In this document: piece after piece, positions 1 through 13,221 of the stretch | How positions within the stretch are numbered: the first letter of the stretch is position 1 | How the letters are laid out: each line of letters opens with the position of its first letter | NCBI GenBank assembly: GCA_940746715.1 | Contig: CALNWN010000001.1 | Location: 372,001-436,000, forward strand | Length of the DNA: 64,000 nt | Source of the DNA: an uncultured Paraburkholderia sp. | GTDB lineage: Bacteria > Pseudomonadota > Gammaproteobacteria > Burkholderiales > Burkholderiaceae | Direction of reading: 5' to 3' | Program-made: the position numbers and the translations under genes | Notes under the pieces: model-generated | Told to the model about the DNA's origin: nothing | The model's database searches: none | The model's input: the letters and a program-made list of their open reading frames with translations, nothing else

Positions 1-27
1 CATTCGTCTCTTTACCGCCCGCCGCTC

Positions 28-2600
28 ATGAGTAGTGTTCCAGCCGTCGCCCCATCGCATGCCACGTCACTCAAGGCGGACTACAAAGTGGCCAAAGCCC
101 AGTTGCTGGAACGCTTCAGGACCGCCACCAAAGTCGAGGCGTTGATGGCGGCGCTTGCCCGCACCACCGACGACTCGCTGCGCGCCGCTTGGAACACCTG
201 CGAACTTCCGGCCGACCTCGCGCTACTCGCGGTCGGCGGCTATGGGCGCGGCGAACTGGCGCCGCATTCGGACATCGACATTCTGGTGCTGCTGCCGGAC
301 GCGCCGTTCGAGCATCTCGAAGCGCGCATCGAGCGGTTCATCAGCCTCGCGTGGGATCTCGGGCTCGAACTCGGCAGCAGCGTGCGCAGCGTTTCGCAGT
401 GTCTCGAGGAAGCCGCCAACGACGTGACCGTGCGCACGTCGCTGCTCGAGGCGCGGCGCATCACGGGCAGCGCCGCCCTCTTCGACGACTTCGCGAAACG
501 CTACCGCGAGGCGCTCGACCCGAAAGCGTTCTTCTAGGCCAAAGTGCTGGAAATGCGCCAGCGCCATGCCAAGTTCCAGGACACGCCCTACGCGCTCGAG
601 CCCAACATCAAGGAAAGCCCGGGCGGCTTGCGCGATCTGCAACCCATTCTCTGGGTCACTCAGGCGGCCGGTTTCGGCAGCAGCTGGCGCGAACTCGAAG
701 CGCGCGGGCTCATCACCGAGCGCGAAGCACAGGAACTGCGGCGCAACGAAGGCTTCCTGAAGTCACTGCGTGCACGCGTGCACGTCACCGCCGGCCGTCG
801 CCAGGACATTCTGGTATTCGACCTGCAAACGCCGGTGGCAGAGAGCTTCGGCTACCACCCGACTGCCACCAAGCGCGCCAGCGAACAGCTGATGCGCCGC
901 TATTACTGGGCGGCCAAGGCCGTCACGCAGCTCGCCACGATTCTGATCCAGAACATCGAGGCGCAGTTGTTCCCGAGCACGAGCGGCATTACGCGGGTGT
1001 TGTCGGACCGTTTCGTCGAAAAGCAGGGCATGCTCGAAATTGCCAGCGACGACCTGTTCCAGCGCGAGCCGAACGCCATTCTCGAAGCCTTCCTGCTCTA
1101 CGAGCAGACGCCCGGCGTGAAGGGTTTGTCGGCGCGCACGCTGCGCGCGATCTACAACGCCCGCGACGTGATGGACCAGCACTGGCGGCGCGATCCGGAA
1201 AACCGGCGCCTTTTCATGGACATCCTGAAGCAGCCGGCCGGCATCACGCACGCGCTGCGCCTCATGAACCAGACGAGTGTGCTCGGACGTTATCTGCTGA
1301 ACTTCCGGCGCATTGTCGGCCAGATGCAGCACGACCTGTATCACGTCTACACGGTCGATCAGCACATTCTGATGGTGCTGCGTAATCTACGGCGCTTTGC
1401 GGTCGCGGAACACGCGCACGAATATCCGTTCTGCAGCCAGTTGATCGTCAGCTTCGACCGGCCATGGGTGCTCTACGTCGCGGCGCTCTTCCACGATATC
1501 GCCAAGGGCCGCGGCGGCGACCACTCGACGCTCGGTATGGCCGACGCGCGGCGCTTCTGCCGCAACCACGGCATCGAAGGCGAAGACGGCGAACTCGTTG
1601 GTCTGGCTGGTGCAACTAACCATGAGCCAGGTTGCGCAAAAGCAGGACACGAGCGATCCGGAGGTTATAAAGCGTTTCGCGGAACTGGTCGGCACCGAGC
1701 GCCGCCTGACGGCGCTGTATCTGCTGACGGTGGCCGATTCCGCGGAACGAGCCCCAAAGCTGGAACACGTGGAAAGGCAAGCTGCTGGAAGACCTGTACC
1801 GCGCGACGCTCGCCGTGCTCGGCGGCGCGCGGCCGGATGCGCACTCGGAACTCGAGTCGCGGCAGGAAGAAGCGCTCGCGCTGCTGCGCCTCGAAACCGT
1901 GCCGGAAGGCGCGCAGAAGGCGCTGTGGGACAAGCTCGACGTCGGCTATTTTCTGCGCCACGACGCCGCCGACATTGCGTGGCAGACGCGCTTGCTGTAC
2001 CGCTATGTCGAAACGCCCGTGCCGATCGTTCGGGCCCGCCCCTCGCCTATCGGCGAAGCGCTCCAGGTGCTCGTGTATGTGAAAGATCAGCCGGACCTGT
2101 TTGCCGGCATTTGCGCATACTTCGACCGCAATGGGTTGTCGGTGCTCGACGCGCGGGTCAGCACCACGCGTCACGGCTATGCGCTGGATAACTTCCTCGT
2201 CGCTCATACCGAAGAGGACGTGCATTACCGCGATATCGCCAATCTCGTCGAACAGGAAATGACTGCACGCCTCACCGGCGACGGCACCTGGTTGCCGGGA
2301 CCGTCGAAGGGCCGCCTGTCGCGGCTCTCGCGCACCTTCCCCGTTACGCCGCGCGTCGATCTTCGGGCCGACGAGCGCGGCCAATACTACATCCTGTCCG
2401 TGTCGGCCAACGACCGGCCAGGCCTTCTTTATTCGATCGCGCGCGTGCTCGCCGAACACCGTGTCGGCGTCGCGTCGGCGCTGATCAACACGTTGGGGGA
2501 ACGCGTCGAGGACGTGTTCCTGCTGGACGGGCACGGGCTGTCGGACAACCGCCTGCAAATTCAGGTCGAGACGGAACTGCTGCGCGCGATCGCAGTGTGA
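28..2600 (+). pseudogene. glnD: Broken PII uridylyltransferase/uridylyl-removing enzyme GlnD
   Basis: GlnD transfers and removes UMP on PII proteins and so reports glutamine status to nitrogen metabolism. All domains are readable. The nucleotidyltransferase motif [16 protein letters not shown] lies near codons 71-86, the HD motif [12 protein letters not shown] near nt 1492, and two ACT domains near nt 2067-2210 and 2385-2530. The frame is interrupted by TAG at 535-537 (probably CAG to TAG, inside FFQAKV), an extra base near 1600, and single-base losses near 1738 and 1760. Around 1613 the WLVxxHLxMS segment is also two codons short. The ACT half re-enters frame at the end. With a stop at codon 170 of about 857, full-length protein cannot be made. 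The start ATG at 28 matches the family N terminus. Family identity is certain. That it is inactive is inferred from several independent lesions. Confidence 0.93.
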
Positions 2601-2606
2601 GATTTC

Positions 2607-3939
2607 ATGCGAGTCAAATTAACAGCCAAGCATCCGCGGCCGGCTTCGTCCGAACGCGCCCCTGTCCGTAGCGGCAGCCCATCGGCACGCAAGCCGAGCC
2701 GCCCGGCGGGACCTAAACCGTCGACTTCGGGCCCCGCCGGGACGCGCAGCGAAGGCGCGGGGGCATCAGCGACGGTTGGCAAACGCCCGGCGGGCGCGCG
2801 AGGAACCACGGAGCGTCGCGAGGAAGGTACTTTTGCGCGTGGCGGCGATGCCGGCACGGCACGGCGGGCGGCGTCGGATCGGCCGCCGCGCCGTGAAAAC
2901 ACGGGCGGCGCGCCTCAACGCCGCCCGGAGGCGAGCACTGAGCGTGGGACGCGTCGAGACGGCGGTGAGTGGGCGGCGCGTGGTTTTGCAGGCGGCGGGG
3001 AGCGCGCTGAGCGAGCGCCGCGCCGGAGTGATGATGGGCGTGGCCAGGGTGCTGGGCGGGCAGCGGAACGCGGCGGTGAACGTGGGCCGCGCCGCTTTGA
3101 AGATCGCGCTGGTGGTGGCGAGCGCGGACCGCGACGGTTCGAGGATCGCGCAGGCGGTGAGCGCGCGCCCCGCAGCCCGGCGGGCGAGCGTGCCGTGCGC
3201 CGCGAACGCGACGCATCGGATCGCCCGCGTTTCAGCGACGACCGTGCCGCTTCGCAAGCCCGTCGTGGCGGCGAACGTGGCGAGCGGATCGACACACTGG
3301 GCACCAAGGTTCGCCCCGATCAGCGGATCGAGATCGACCCGGCCGCCGAAGCCGCGCAAGCGAGCCAGGTCACGGTGCTGATCCATAAGACAGTCGGTTA
3401 CGTGTCGTGCCAGGCGGAAGACGGTTATCAGCCGGCCATCACGCTCGTCACGCCGGAAAACCGCTGGGAAGGCGACCGCTCGGACATCCGCTTTTCCGTC
3501 GCTCACTTGCGCCAGCTGGCGCCGGCCGGACGTCTCGACATCGATTCGACGGGCTTGCTGGTCCTCACGCAGGACGGCCGCATCGCCAAACAGCTGATCG
3601 GCGGCCATTCGGAGATCGACAAGGAATACCTAGTGCGCGTGGCCTACGGCGAGCACACCGTCGACGTTGAAAGTCACTTCCCGCCCCGGAAAGCCTCGCG
3701 CTGTTGCGCCACGGCCTCTCGCTCGACGATGTTCCGCTCAAGCCCGCGCAAGTCAGCTGGCAAAACGGCGAGCAGTTGCGCTTCGTGCTGCGCGAGGGCA
3801 AGAAGCGCCAGATTCGCCGGATGTGCGAACTAGTCGGCCTCGAAGTCATCGGCCTGAAACGCGTGCGGATGGGCCGCGGATGCTCGGCGCGCTGCCGCCG
3901 GGACAATGGCGCTATCTGGGTCCGGACGAGTCGTTCTGA
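2607..3939 (+). pseudogene. Broken RsuA/RluB/RluF-type rRNA pseudouridine synthase
   Basis: This is a pseudouridine synthase of the RsuA/RluB/E/F family, which isomerises a uridine in rRNA. The catalytic block GRLDIDSTGLLVLTQDG (Asp in GRLD) lies near nt 3531-3580 and [13 protein letters not shown] near 3800-3840. About 230 codons of basic, Arg/Gly/Glu-rich low-complexity sequence precede the catalytic core, including tandem copies of GERGPRRFEDRAGG. Only the tail of the usual S4 RNA-binding domain (GERIDTLGTKVRPDQ) is visible. The frame slips near 3675 and again near 3880 (RMGRG instead of a readable [13 protein letters not shown]), and true homology resumes to the TGA at 3937-3939. It starts six bases after the glnD stop. 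RluB versus RluF cannot be decided. Confidence 0.85.
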
Positions 3940-4026
3940 GCGGTCTTTTCGAGCCGGTCCGATAACCAGACAGCCCGATCAGCAAAAGCCGATCAGGCTG
4001 TCCAAGTTCAGGCTGACCATCTCATC

Positions 4027-4055
4027 AAACCCACGCGAACGCGTGGGTTTTTTAT
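4027..4055 (+). terminator. Rho-independent terminator after the rRNA pseudouridine synthase
   Basis: AAACCCACGCG and CGCGTGGGTTT form an 11-base perfect stem around a very tight centre, followed by TTTATT. It ends the + strand unit and lies between convergent genes (def is on the other strand). Confidence 0.8.
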
Positions 4056-4098
4056 TCTCGCCGAATTCCCGCCGAAGCGCCGCGCGCGGGGCCCAGCA

Positions 4099-6755
<2,657 letters not shown>

Positions 6756-6833
6756 TTACATCGGCCGAATGGCCAGGTTTCGGGCGGTGCGCGAGCGCGC
6801 TATAGTCGGTGCGATGGCTTTTCCGAAACGACA

Positions 6834-6856
6834 ACGGCCGCGCATCGCGCGGCCGT
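6834..6856 (-). terminator. Hairpin between zipA and ligA
   Basis: ACGGCCGCGC and GCGCGGCCGT form a perfect 10-base stem with a three-base loop, 26 bases after the zipA stop. There is no long U tract on the minus strand, so termination may be partial and let zipA transcripts run into ligA. Confidence 0.5.
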
Positions 6857-6881
6857 CGGGCACACATATAACGCCGGTGAG

Positions 6882-8192
6882 TTACTGGCTGAAGAGGCGT
6901 CGCGTGGCCGGCGAGCCGGCCGGAATGCCGGCCTGCTCGAGCTTCGCGTAGAGCGTCATCAACTGCTTTTCGATGGCGAGCAGCGCGGTCTCCGGCAACG
7001 GGCGGCGGCCGTCGTCCACCACCCGGCCGCCGATGCGCTCCGCCAGCGACTTCGCGTAGTCGCACATCAGGCGGAGCGGCAGGATGTCTTCGTCGGCCAC
7101 GGGCACGTCGAGCACCAGCGTGATCATCTGGCCGCCCTTATAGGTGAGGTCGTCGCGCAGAAAATTGGTGTCGCCGAATTGCAGCATGAACACGGGGCTC
7201 TGGCGCGCGTCGAGCTTCACGAAGCGCGTGCCGTCGCGCGAGAGCAGCAAACCGTCCTGCGACGCGACGGCCTGCACGTAGTTGGCCGACCACGGCGCGC
7301 CGTCCGAGAGAACGTTGATCGACAACTGCGCGTCGCACTGTGCAGCGAAGCCGTCCAGTTCCCGCGCCATCGCCACGGTTTCGAGCATGTCGGGAAATTC
7401 CGGCGATGCGTCGAGCGCGTCGGCGAACTGCTGCACGCCCGTCACGAACTCGGAGAACTCCAGTTCGTTGAGCGCACCGCTGCGGTTGGCGAGCTGCGCG
7501 GCCGCGCGCAGCTCTTCGTAACGCGCGCCGTTTTGCAGCAGCTCCCACGCGCCGCCTTCGAGCTTTCCTTCGATATGCACCGGCTTGCTGCCCGCGCGTC
7601 GCAGACGCTGCGCCAGCGGAATCACCTTGTCGCCGGCAACCGGTCCGTTCAGACGAATCGGCACGATGCAGTCGATGCGCCGGTCGACGATTGCGGGCGG
7701 CGCCGACGAAATCGTGGTGGCCGCGGGCATTATCGGTTCGATCTGCTCGTCGGGCTCGCGCGGCGCCTCGCCAGCGGGCTGAGCCGCCGCTGTGGCTTTG
7801 CCGGTTTCGTCCGGCGCAGCACGTTGCTCGTCGTCTTCATTCGCACCCGCGACAAAGCCGTTCGGCGTGGTGGTTTCCGCCTGAATATCGGCGGGCGTAT
7901 CGAGCGGCGCCGCGCCCACCGGCGCGCCAAAAGTCGGCTCGACGCGCGCCGACGCCGTGTCGGCGGTCGTATCCGCGCCGACCACCGGCTCACGGCGCGT
8001 GGTCGGCCGGGCCGGTTCGATGAACGGGCTCTGTTCCTCGTGCTCGTCGCGCGCGAAGCTCTCCGCCGCGTCCGCCGGCATCGGCCTCGGCATCTTGCGG
8101 CGCACCTTGGCGCTCTGCCACGCATTGTACACGACCACGCCTCCGACCACCACGGCACCCGCGCCGATCAAACCGAGTGTCAACTCGTCCAT
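6882..8192 (-). CDS. zipA: ZipA-like cell division protein (FtsZ-binding C-terminal domain)
   Basis: This 436-residue membrane-anchored protein has ZipA architecture. A single N-terminal transmembrane helix (about residues 6-24, LGLIGAGAVVVGGVVVYNAW) is followed by a basic patch (KVRRKMPRPMP), an acidic/Pro/Ala-rich linker to about residue 160 and a C-terminal ZipA/FtsZ-binding-like domain. ZipA ties FtsZ to the inner membrane at the division site. The position between smc and ligA is usual for Burkholderiales. Domain assignment rests on architecture and position as well as sequence, so it is a little less certain than for its neighbours. Confidence 0.85.
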   Translation of the reverse strand: MDELTLGLIGAGAVVVGGVVVYNAWQSAKVRRKMPRPMPADAAESFARDEHEEQSPFIEPARPTTRREPVVGADTTADTASARVEPTFGAPVGAAPLDTPADIQAETTTPNGFVAGANEDDEQRAAPDETGKATAAAQPAGEAPREPDEQIEPIMPAATTISSAPPAIVDRRIDCIVPIRLNGPVAGDKVIPLAQRLRRAGSKPVHIEGKLEGGAWELLQNGARYEELRAAAQLANRSGALNELEFSEFVTGVQQFADALDASPEFPDMLETVAMARELDGFAAQCDAQLSINVLSDGAPWSANYVQAVASQDGLLLSRDGTRFVKLDARQSPVFMLQFGDTNFLRDDLTYKGGQMITLVLDVPVADEDILPLRLMCDYAKSLAERIGGRVVDDGRRPLPETALLAIEKQLMTLYAKLEQAGIPAGSPATRRLFSQ

Positions 8193-8311
8193 GCATGTGC
8201 TCCATCAGCAATTCTTTATGTGCGCGGCCTCACGCCCGCCCCACGTTGTCGCGCGGCCCGCGGCCGCAACGCTCGACGCGGGCGCCCACGCTTCCATGAT
8301 TCAAACGAAAC

Positions 8312-11300
8312 TTAAACGATATTCTGGGCGAAACCCGCAGCCGTTTCCATGTCGACGGCAACGATGCGCGACACGCCCTGCTCCTGCATCGTCACGCCGA
8401 TCAGTTGCTGCGCCATTTCCATCGCAATCTTGTTGTGCGAGATGAAAAGGAACTGGGTTTTGTCCGACATCGCGCGCACGAGGTTCGCAAAACGTTCTGT
8501 GTTGGCGTCGTCGAGCGGCGCGTCAACTTCGTCGAGCAGACAGAACGGCGCGGGATTCAGCTGGAACATCGCGAACACCAGCGCCGTCGCGGTCAGCGCT
8601 TTTTCGCCGCCGGACAGCAGGTGAATGGTCGAATTCTTCTTGCCCGGAGGCTGCGCCATCACCTGCACGCCCGCGTCGAGAATCTCGTCGCCGGTCATGA
8701 TGAGCTTCGCCTGGCCGCCGCCGAAAAGACGCGGGAACAGTTCGCCGAAATGACGGTTCACTTCGTCGAACGTGCCTTGCAGCAGCGTGCGCGTTTCCGC
8801 GTCGATCTTGCGGATCGCGTCTTCGAGCGTTTCGATTGCGCTAGTCAGGTCGGCCGATTGCGAGTCGAGGAAGGTCTTGCGCTCGGTCGCCGCCTTCAGC
8901 TCGTCGAGCGCGGCCATGTTGACCGGGCCGAGCGCAATAATCGCGTTGTTGATGCGCGTGACTTCGCCCTGCAGATACGAAGGCTTCATGTCCGGCGTGA
9001 GCTTGGCCTGCAGCTCCGCTTCGTCGACGCCGGCCGCGGCCAGCTGCTCGATGAACTGTTCGCCGTTCAGCCGCGCGGCCTGTTCCTTCAACTGCAATTC
9101 GTTGATGCGGTCGCGCAGCGGTTGCAACGCGCGTTCCGTCGACAGACGCGTTTCGTCGGCGGCGCGCAGCTTGGCGGTCAGATCGTCCAGTTCGAGACGC
9201 GCGGCGTGCAACGCCTCTTCCTTGACCGCGCGGATGTCGAGCGCGTCCTGCAAACCGGTATGCGCAGTCTGCTCGTTGATCGTTTCGAGCTCGGCGCGCG
9301 CGTCTTCCAGCGACGCCGCCACGCGCTCGCTCTGCTCATGCGCGACCTGAATGCTGCGCTTGAGTTCGTCGATGCGGTTCGCCATGTTGCGCGCGGCAAA
9401 GCGCGCGTCCGTGGCAGCGCGGTCGAGATCGCGCGCCTGGCCGCGCGCCGTGGTCAGCGCTTCGTCGAGCGCCTCGAAAGCCAGTTGATGATCCTCGAAA
9501 CGCGCCTGCAGCTCCGCGAGCTCGCCGTCGTAGCGCTCGAAGTTCGCTTCGGACTCGGCACGCAGCGCGCGCTGTTCCTCGATCTGCGCGTGGATTTCCT
9601 CGAGTTCCTCGCGGATCTGCGTGCTGCGCTGGGTGTAGCGCTCGTGCGCCTGCGTGAGCTTCAGCACGTCGAGCTGCAGCGCATGCACGCGCTGGGTCGC
9701 GCGCTCAGCCTGCTGACGCACCTCCGTCAGCGCCTGCGCGGCTTGCGTGTGCGCGGCTTCGGCGCGGATCGCTGCGGCCTTCGCTTCGTCGGCGAGCAGC
9801 GCCTGCGCGCGCACCTGACGCGCGAGGTTTTCGATTTCCTGCTGACGGGCCAGCATGCCGGCCTGCTCGGAGTCCGCGGCGTACAGCTGCACGCCGACGC
9901 GCGTCACCACATGCCCCGCCTTCACGACGAACGAACCGCCTTCGGGCAATTGCGAGCGCAGGCTGAGCGCCTGCTGCAGATCGTCGGCAATGAATGCGAG
10001 GCCGAACCAGTCGTTGAGGACCGCGCGGATGCCCGCGTCGTCGATCCGCACGAGCGACAGCAGCGGCCGCAGCGCGGGCGGCGCCGCGACCGGCTGACCG
10101 GCGGCCGGCGGCGCGTAGAACGCGAGCTTGGCGGGTGGCGCGTCGGTGGCGAACGCCTTGACCCAATCGAGGTTCGAAACTTCCAGCGCGGCAAGGCGCT
10201 CGCGCAGCACGGCCTCGAGCGCGGTTTCCCAACCGGCCTCGACATCCAGCTTCTTCCACAGACGCGGCAAAGCGCCGAGCTCATGCTTTTCGAGCCACGG
10301 CTGGATCTTGCCCTCGGTCTGCACGTTCTCCTGCAACTGCCTGAGCGCGGCAAGGCGCGCGTCGAGCTGATGAATCTGCGCGCTTTCGGCCTGCACGCGC
10401 TCCTGCGCGGCGCGCCGCTCGGCATCGAGGCGCGGCAGCGTTTCCTGCGCATCCGCGAGACGCGCCTGGGCGTCGTGCAGAATCTCCTCATGTTCGGCGA
10501 GCTGCATGCGCAGCTCTTCGAGCTGTGCTTCGTCCGGCGCGTCGAGGCCGCCGGCCTCGGCCTTCAGGCGCTCCTGGCGCTGCTGCAACTGCTGCAATTG
10601 CTGGTCGGCATTGCGCTGATGCGCGGCTTCCAGCTTGAGCGCCTGCTCGGTCTGCGCAATGCCGCCGCGCTCGGTGTTCAGCTCCGCCTGCGCGTCGCGC
10701 CAGCGCGCTTCGAGCGCCGGCATCGCGTCGTGTTTCGCGGCGGCTTCTTCTTCGGCGAGGGCCGCTTTTTCCTCGGCGACGGCGAGTTGTTCCTCGGCGT
10801 CTTCCAGATCGCCTTGCGCCTTTTCGGCCTGCGCCAGCCACTGCTCGCGCTGCGCGGTCAGCGCGGCGATCTGCGCCTGCACGCGATTGCGCGATTCGAC
10901 GATGAACTTGATCTCGGCCTCGAGCCGGCTCACTTCGGCATTCGCTTCGTACAGCGCGCCTTGTGCGCCCTGCATCGCGTCGCTCGCGGAATAGTGCGCG
11001 ACGCGCAGCGTTTCCAGCTGTGCTTCCACTTCGCGCAGCCTCGCGGTCTGCGCTTCGAGATCGATCTGCTCCTGTTCGATAGCGCGCTTCTGACGCTCCT
11101 GCTCGCTGCCCGCTTCGTTCTTGCGCAACAGCCACAAAAGACGCTGCTTTTCCTCGCCGTCGGTTTGCAGTTCCTTGTAGCGCGTGGCGACGACCGCCTG
11201 GCCTTCGAGCTTCTCGAGATTCGTGCCCAGTTCGCGGATGATGTCTTCCACCCGCGTCAGATTTTCCCGCGTGTCATGCAGACGATTCTCAGTCTCGCGG

Positions 11301-11830
11301 CGGCGTTCCTTGTACTTGGACACGCCTGCGGCTTCCTCGAGGAACACCCGCAACTCTTCCGGCTTCGCTTCGATCAGGCGCGCGATCATGCCCTGCCCGA
11401 TGATCGCGTAGGCGCGCGGCCCAAGGCCCGTGCCGAGGAAAATGTCCTGAATGTCGCGGCGGCGCGCCGGCAGATTATTGATGTAGTAGCTCGACGTGCC
11501 GTCGCGCGTCAGCACGCGCTTGACGGCGATCTCGGCGTATTGGCCCCACTGCCCGGCGGCGCGGCCGTCCGCGTTGTCGAACACGAGTTCGACGCTCGCC
11601 CGGCTGCCCGGCTTGCGCGCGGTCGACCCGTTGAAGATCACATCCTGCATCGACTCGCCGCGCAGCTCGGAAGCACGCGATTCGCCGAGCACCCAGCGCA
11701 CGGCGTCGATGATGTTGGACTTGCCGCATCCATTCGGTCCGACCACGCCGACGAGCTGGCCCGGAACCTGGAAATGCGTGTGATCGACGAATGACTTGAA
11801 TCCAGCGAGTTTGATCGAGGTCAGACGCAC
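8312..11830 (-). CDS. smc: Chromosome segregation ATPase SMC
   Basis: This 1172-residue structural-maintenance-of-chromosomes protein is the core of condensin and is needed for chromosome compaction and segregation. The N-terminal Walker A motif GPNGCGKS is at 31-38. Two long Ala/Glu/Gln-rich coiled coils flank a hinge around residues 510-650. The C-terminal head has the ABC signature LLSGGEKA and the Walker B/D-loop segment CLLDEVDAPLDDAN near residue 1100. It is open over 3.5 kb without a lesion, which is the strongest evidence in the window that the sequence itself is reliable. A long ORF on the opposite strand is a codon-bias shadow. Confidence 0.98.
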   Translation of the reverse strand: MRLTSIKLAGFKSFVDHTHFQVPGQLVGVVGPNGCGKSNIIDAVRWVLGESRASELRGESMQDVIFNGSTARKPGSRASVELVFDNADGRAAGQWGQYAEIAVKRVLTRDGTSSYYINNLPARRRDIQDIFLGTGLGPRAYAIIGQGMIARLIEAKPEELRVFLEEAAGVSKYKERRRETENRLHDTRENLTRVEDIIRELGTNLEKLEGQAVVATRYKELQTDGEEKQRLLWLLRKNEAGSEQERQKRAIEQEQIDLEAQTARLREVEAQLETLRVAHYSASDAMQGAQGALYEANAEVSRLEAEIKFIVESRNRVQAQIAALTAQREQWLAQAEKAQGDLEDAEEQLAVAEEKAALAEEEAAAKHDAMPALEARWRDAQAELNTERGGIAQTEQALKLEAAHQRNADQQLQQLQQRQERLKAEAGGLDAPDEAQLEELRMQLAEHEEILHDAQARLADAQETLPRLDAERRAAQERVQAESAQIHQLDARLAALRQLQENVQTEGKIQPWLEKHELGALPRLWKKLDVEAGWETALEAVLRERLAALEVSNLDWVKAFATDAPPAKLAFYAPPAAGQPVAAPPALRPLLSLVRIDDAGIRAVLNDWFGLAFIADDLQQALSLRSQLPEGGSFVVKAGHVVTRVGVQLYAADSEQAGMLARQQEIENLARQVRAQALLADEAKAAAIRAEAAHTQAAQALTEVRQQAERATQRVHALQLDVLKLTQAHERYTQRSTQIREELEEIHAQIEEQRALRAESEANFERYDGELAELQARFEDHQLAFEALDEALTTARGQARDLDRAATDARFAARNMANRIDELKRSIQVAHEQSERVAASLEDARAELETINEQTAHTGLQDALDIRAVKEEALHAARLELDDLTAKLRAADETRLSTERALQPLRDRINELQLKEQAARLNGEQFIEQLAAAGVDEAELQAKLTPDMKPSYLQGEVTRINNAIIALGPVNMAALDELKAATERKTFLDSQSADLTSAIETLEDAIRKIDAETRTLLQGTFDEVNRHFGELFPRLFGGGQAKLIMTGDEILDAGVQVMAQPPGKKNSTIHLLSGGEKALTATALVFAMFQLNPAPFCLLDEVDAPLDDANTERFANLVRAMSDKTQFLFISHNKIAMEMAQQLIGVTMQEQGVSRIVAVDMETAAGFAQNIV

Positions 11831-11977
11831 GGCGATTTCGCTGTTTGAGAAGGAAAAATAATAGGTGGCTCACGAAGGCCGCGTATGCCGTTCGCCGTTG
11901 CGGCGGTATGGCCCGCGGTCCTTGCCAGCCCTCGGGAATTGGGTCGCCGGCGGCATGCGCCGGCTAATGAGGGGCAA

Positions 11978-12969
11978 TCATACCATCGCGCGTGGGCGGT
12001 TCTTGCGGTCCCGGTTGTTGCCGTCAGTCGTGTTGCCAGAGTCGCCGCGCGTGCCGGCGTCCGCGTCCTGATTGGCGGGATCGGGCGGCATGGCCTTCGG
12101 CCGATGCATCCAGCTCGACAGCGCCGAGGCGAGCACGATGCATGCACCGCCCGCCCACTCGCGCGCACCGGGCGTCTCGCCCGCGAAAAGCCATGCGGAA
12201 AGCGCCGTGACCACGAGCTCGAACAGCATGATGATCGACGCCCGGTTGGCCGGCACGCGCGCAAGGCCGTACTGCACCAGCATATTGTTCGAGGCTAGCA
12301 GGAAGCCGAGGCCAAGCACGAGCCACGCGGCGGTGGGCGAGATGCGCGCCGCTCGGCGGCGCGGGCATTGCTTCGAACAGCGACGCGCAGGCGCCGAAGA
12401 TTGTGGCGGTGCGCATCTCGGGTTTCATCTGCCTGCGGCAACACGCGGCTCGTCTTCAGGATGAGCACGTTGCTCATGGCGAAGCCCATGCCGCCCGCGA
12501 GGCCGGCCCATTCGGCGAGGTTGCCCGGCAGCGGAATGCCGAGCTGCGGGGACCACAGCATGGTCATGGCCCCCGCGAGCGACAGCGCGGCGAGGCCCGC
12601 GCCCGGCCACATCAGCCGCTCATGGAGAATGAAGTGCGCGAAGAGCGCGGTCCATGCAGGCGTCAGATAGAAGAGCAACAGCACGCGCATCACCTGCCCG
12701 TGGATCGAACCCCGCACGAAACCGAGGTTCGTGATGCCGGCGGCCAGCGCGAGCGCCGGCAGCAGCCAGTGCCAGCGCACCGTGCTGATGGCGCGGCGAC
12801 GCACGAGCAGCACGAAGAGGCACCCGGCGCCGCTCGTCAGCGCGCTCGCGGCCGTGCCGGTGACGCCGAGCGACGCCAGCATCCGCAACGGATACCAGAT
12901 CACTCCCCACACCGACGCGCCCAGCATGATCGCAAGCGTCGGCCAGCCTGTGCGAAGCCAGTTGGTCAT
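11978..12969 (-). pseudogene. Broken EamA/DMT-family transporter
   Basis: This inner-membrane drug/metabolite transporter of the EamA type had about ten hydrophobic segments. The first 185 or so codons read well (for example MLGASVWGVIWYPLRMLASL and GFAMSNVLILKTSRVLPQA). The frame then slips near 12440 into PEMRTATIFGACASLFEAMP, and again near 12350 into WLVLGLGFLLASNNMLVQYG, which runs to the stop. Two frameshifts split the second EamA repeat, so it is probably dead. It is divergent from dapC. The substrate is unknown. Confidence 0.85.
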
Positions 12970-13221
12970 GGCGACGGGCTCCGCGAGAGTGCGGCGTTGC
13001 GGCCGGCGCTGCCGTTTCCTTCGTCGTTTGCTCCGCCGATTTCGCCTGAGATCGCGGTGTATGTTCCTCTACCGTGCCTCGGTGTCTCCTCGACCACTAC
13101 GTACATTGCTGCTCCTGCTTGTGTTGCTGCGCGAACCGGTGAGGGCTCGCATTGTTCCTTTGCCGCGCACGGCCGGCGCCGCCTGCGGCACCGCGCCGAG
13201 CCCGAGCCCGAGCCGCAGCGC
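12970..13221. other. Divergent spacer between the EamA remnant and dapC
   Basis: About 250 bases with no credible gene. The right end is a CCGAGC hexamer run (13196-13214) directly before the first recognisable dapC codons. No Shine-Dalgarno sequence or canonical start codon for dapC is present. Confidence 0.6.

Noticed and set aside
535..537. TAG recoding (amber suppression) for in-frame TAG in glnD, aceB, GH31 and the HEAT gene
   Set aside because: TAG is used as the true stop of intact or otherwise normal genes (ABC-F, aceB end, radA end), and the same genes also have frameshifts.
189..1385. 398-codon ORF inside glnD
   Set aside because: Overlaps glnD in another frame; Arg/His-rich with no known motif.
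8405..11794. 1129-codon + strand ORF antisense to smc (and similar long ones antisense to ligA, the ABC-F gene and yejA)
   Set aside because: Arg/His/Leu-rich translations with no motif. They mirror the high-GC codon pattern of the real gene on the other strand.
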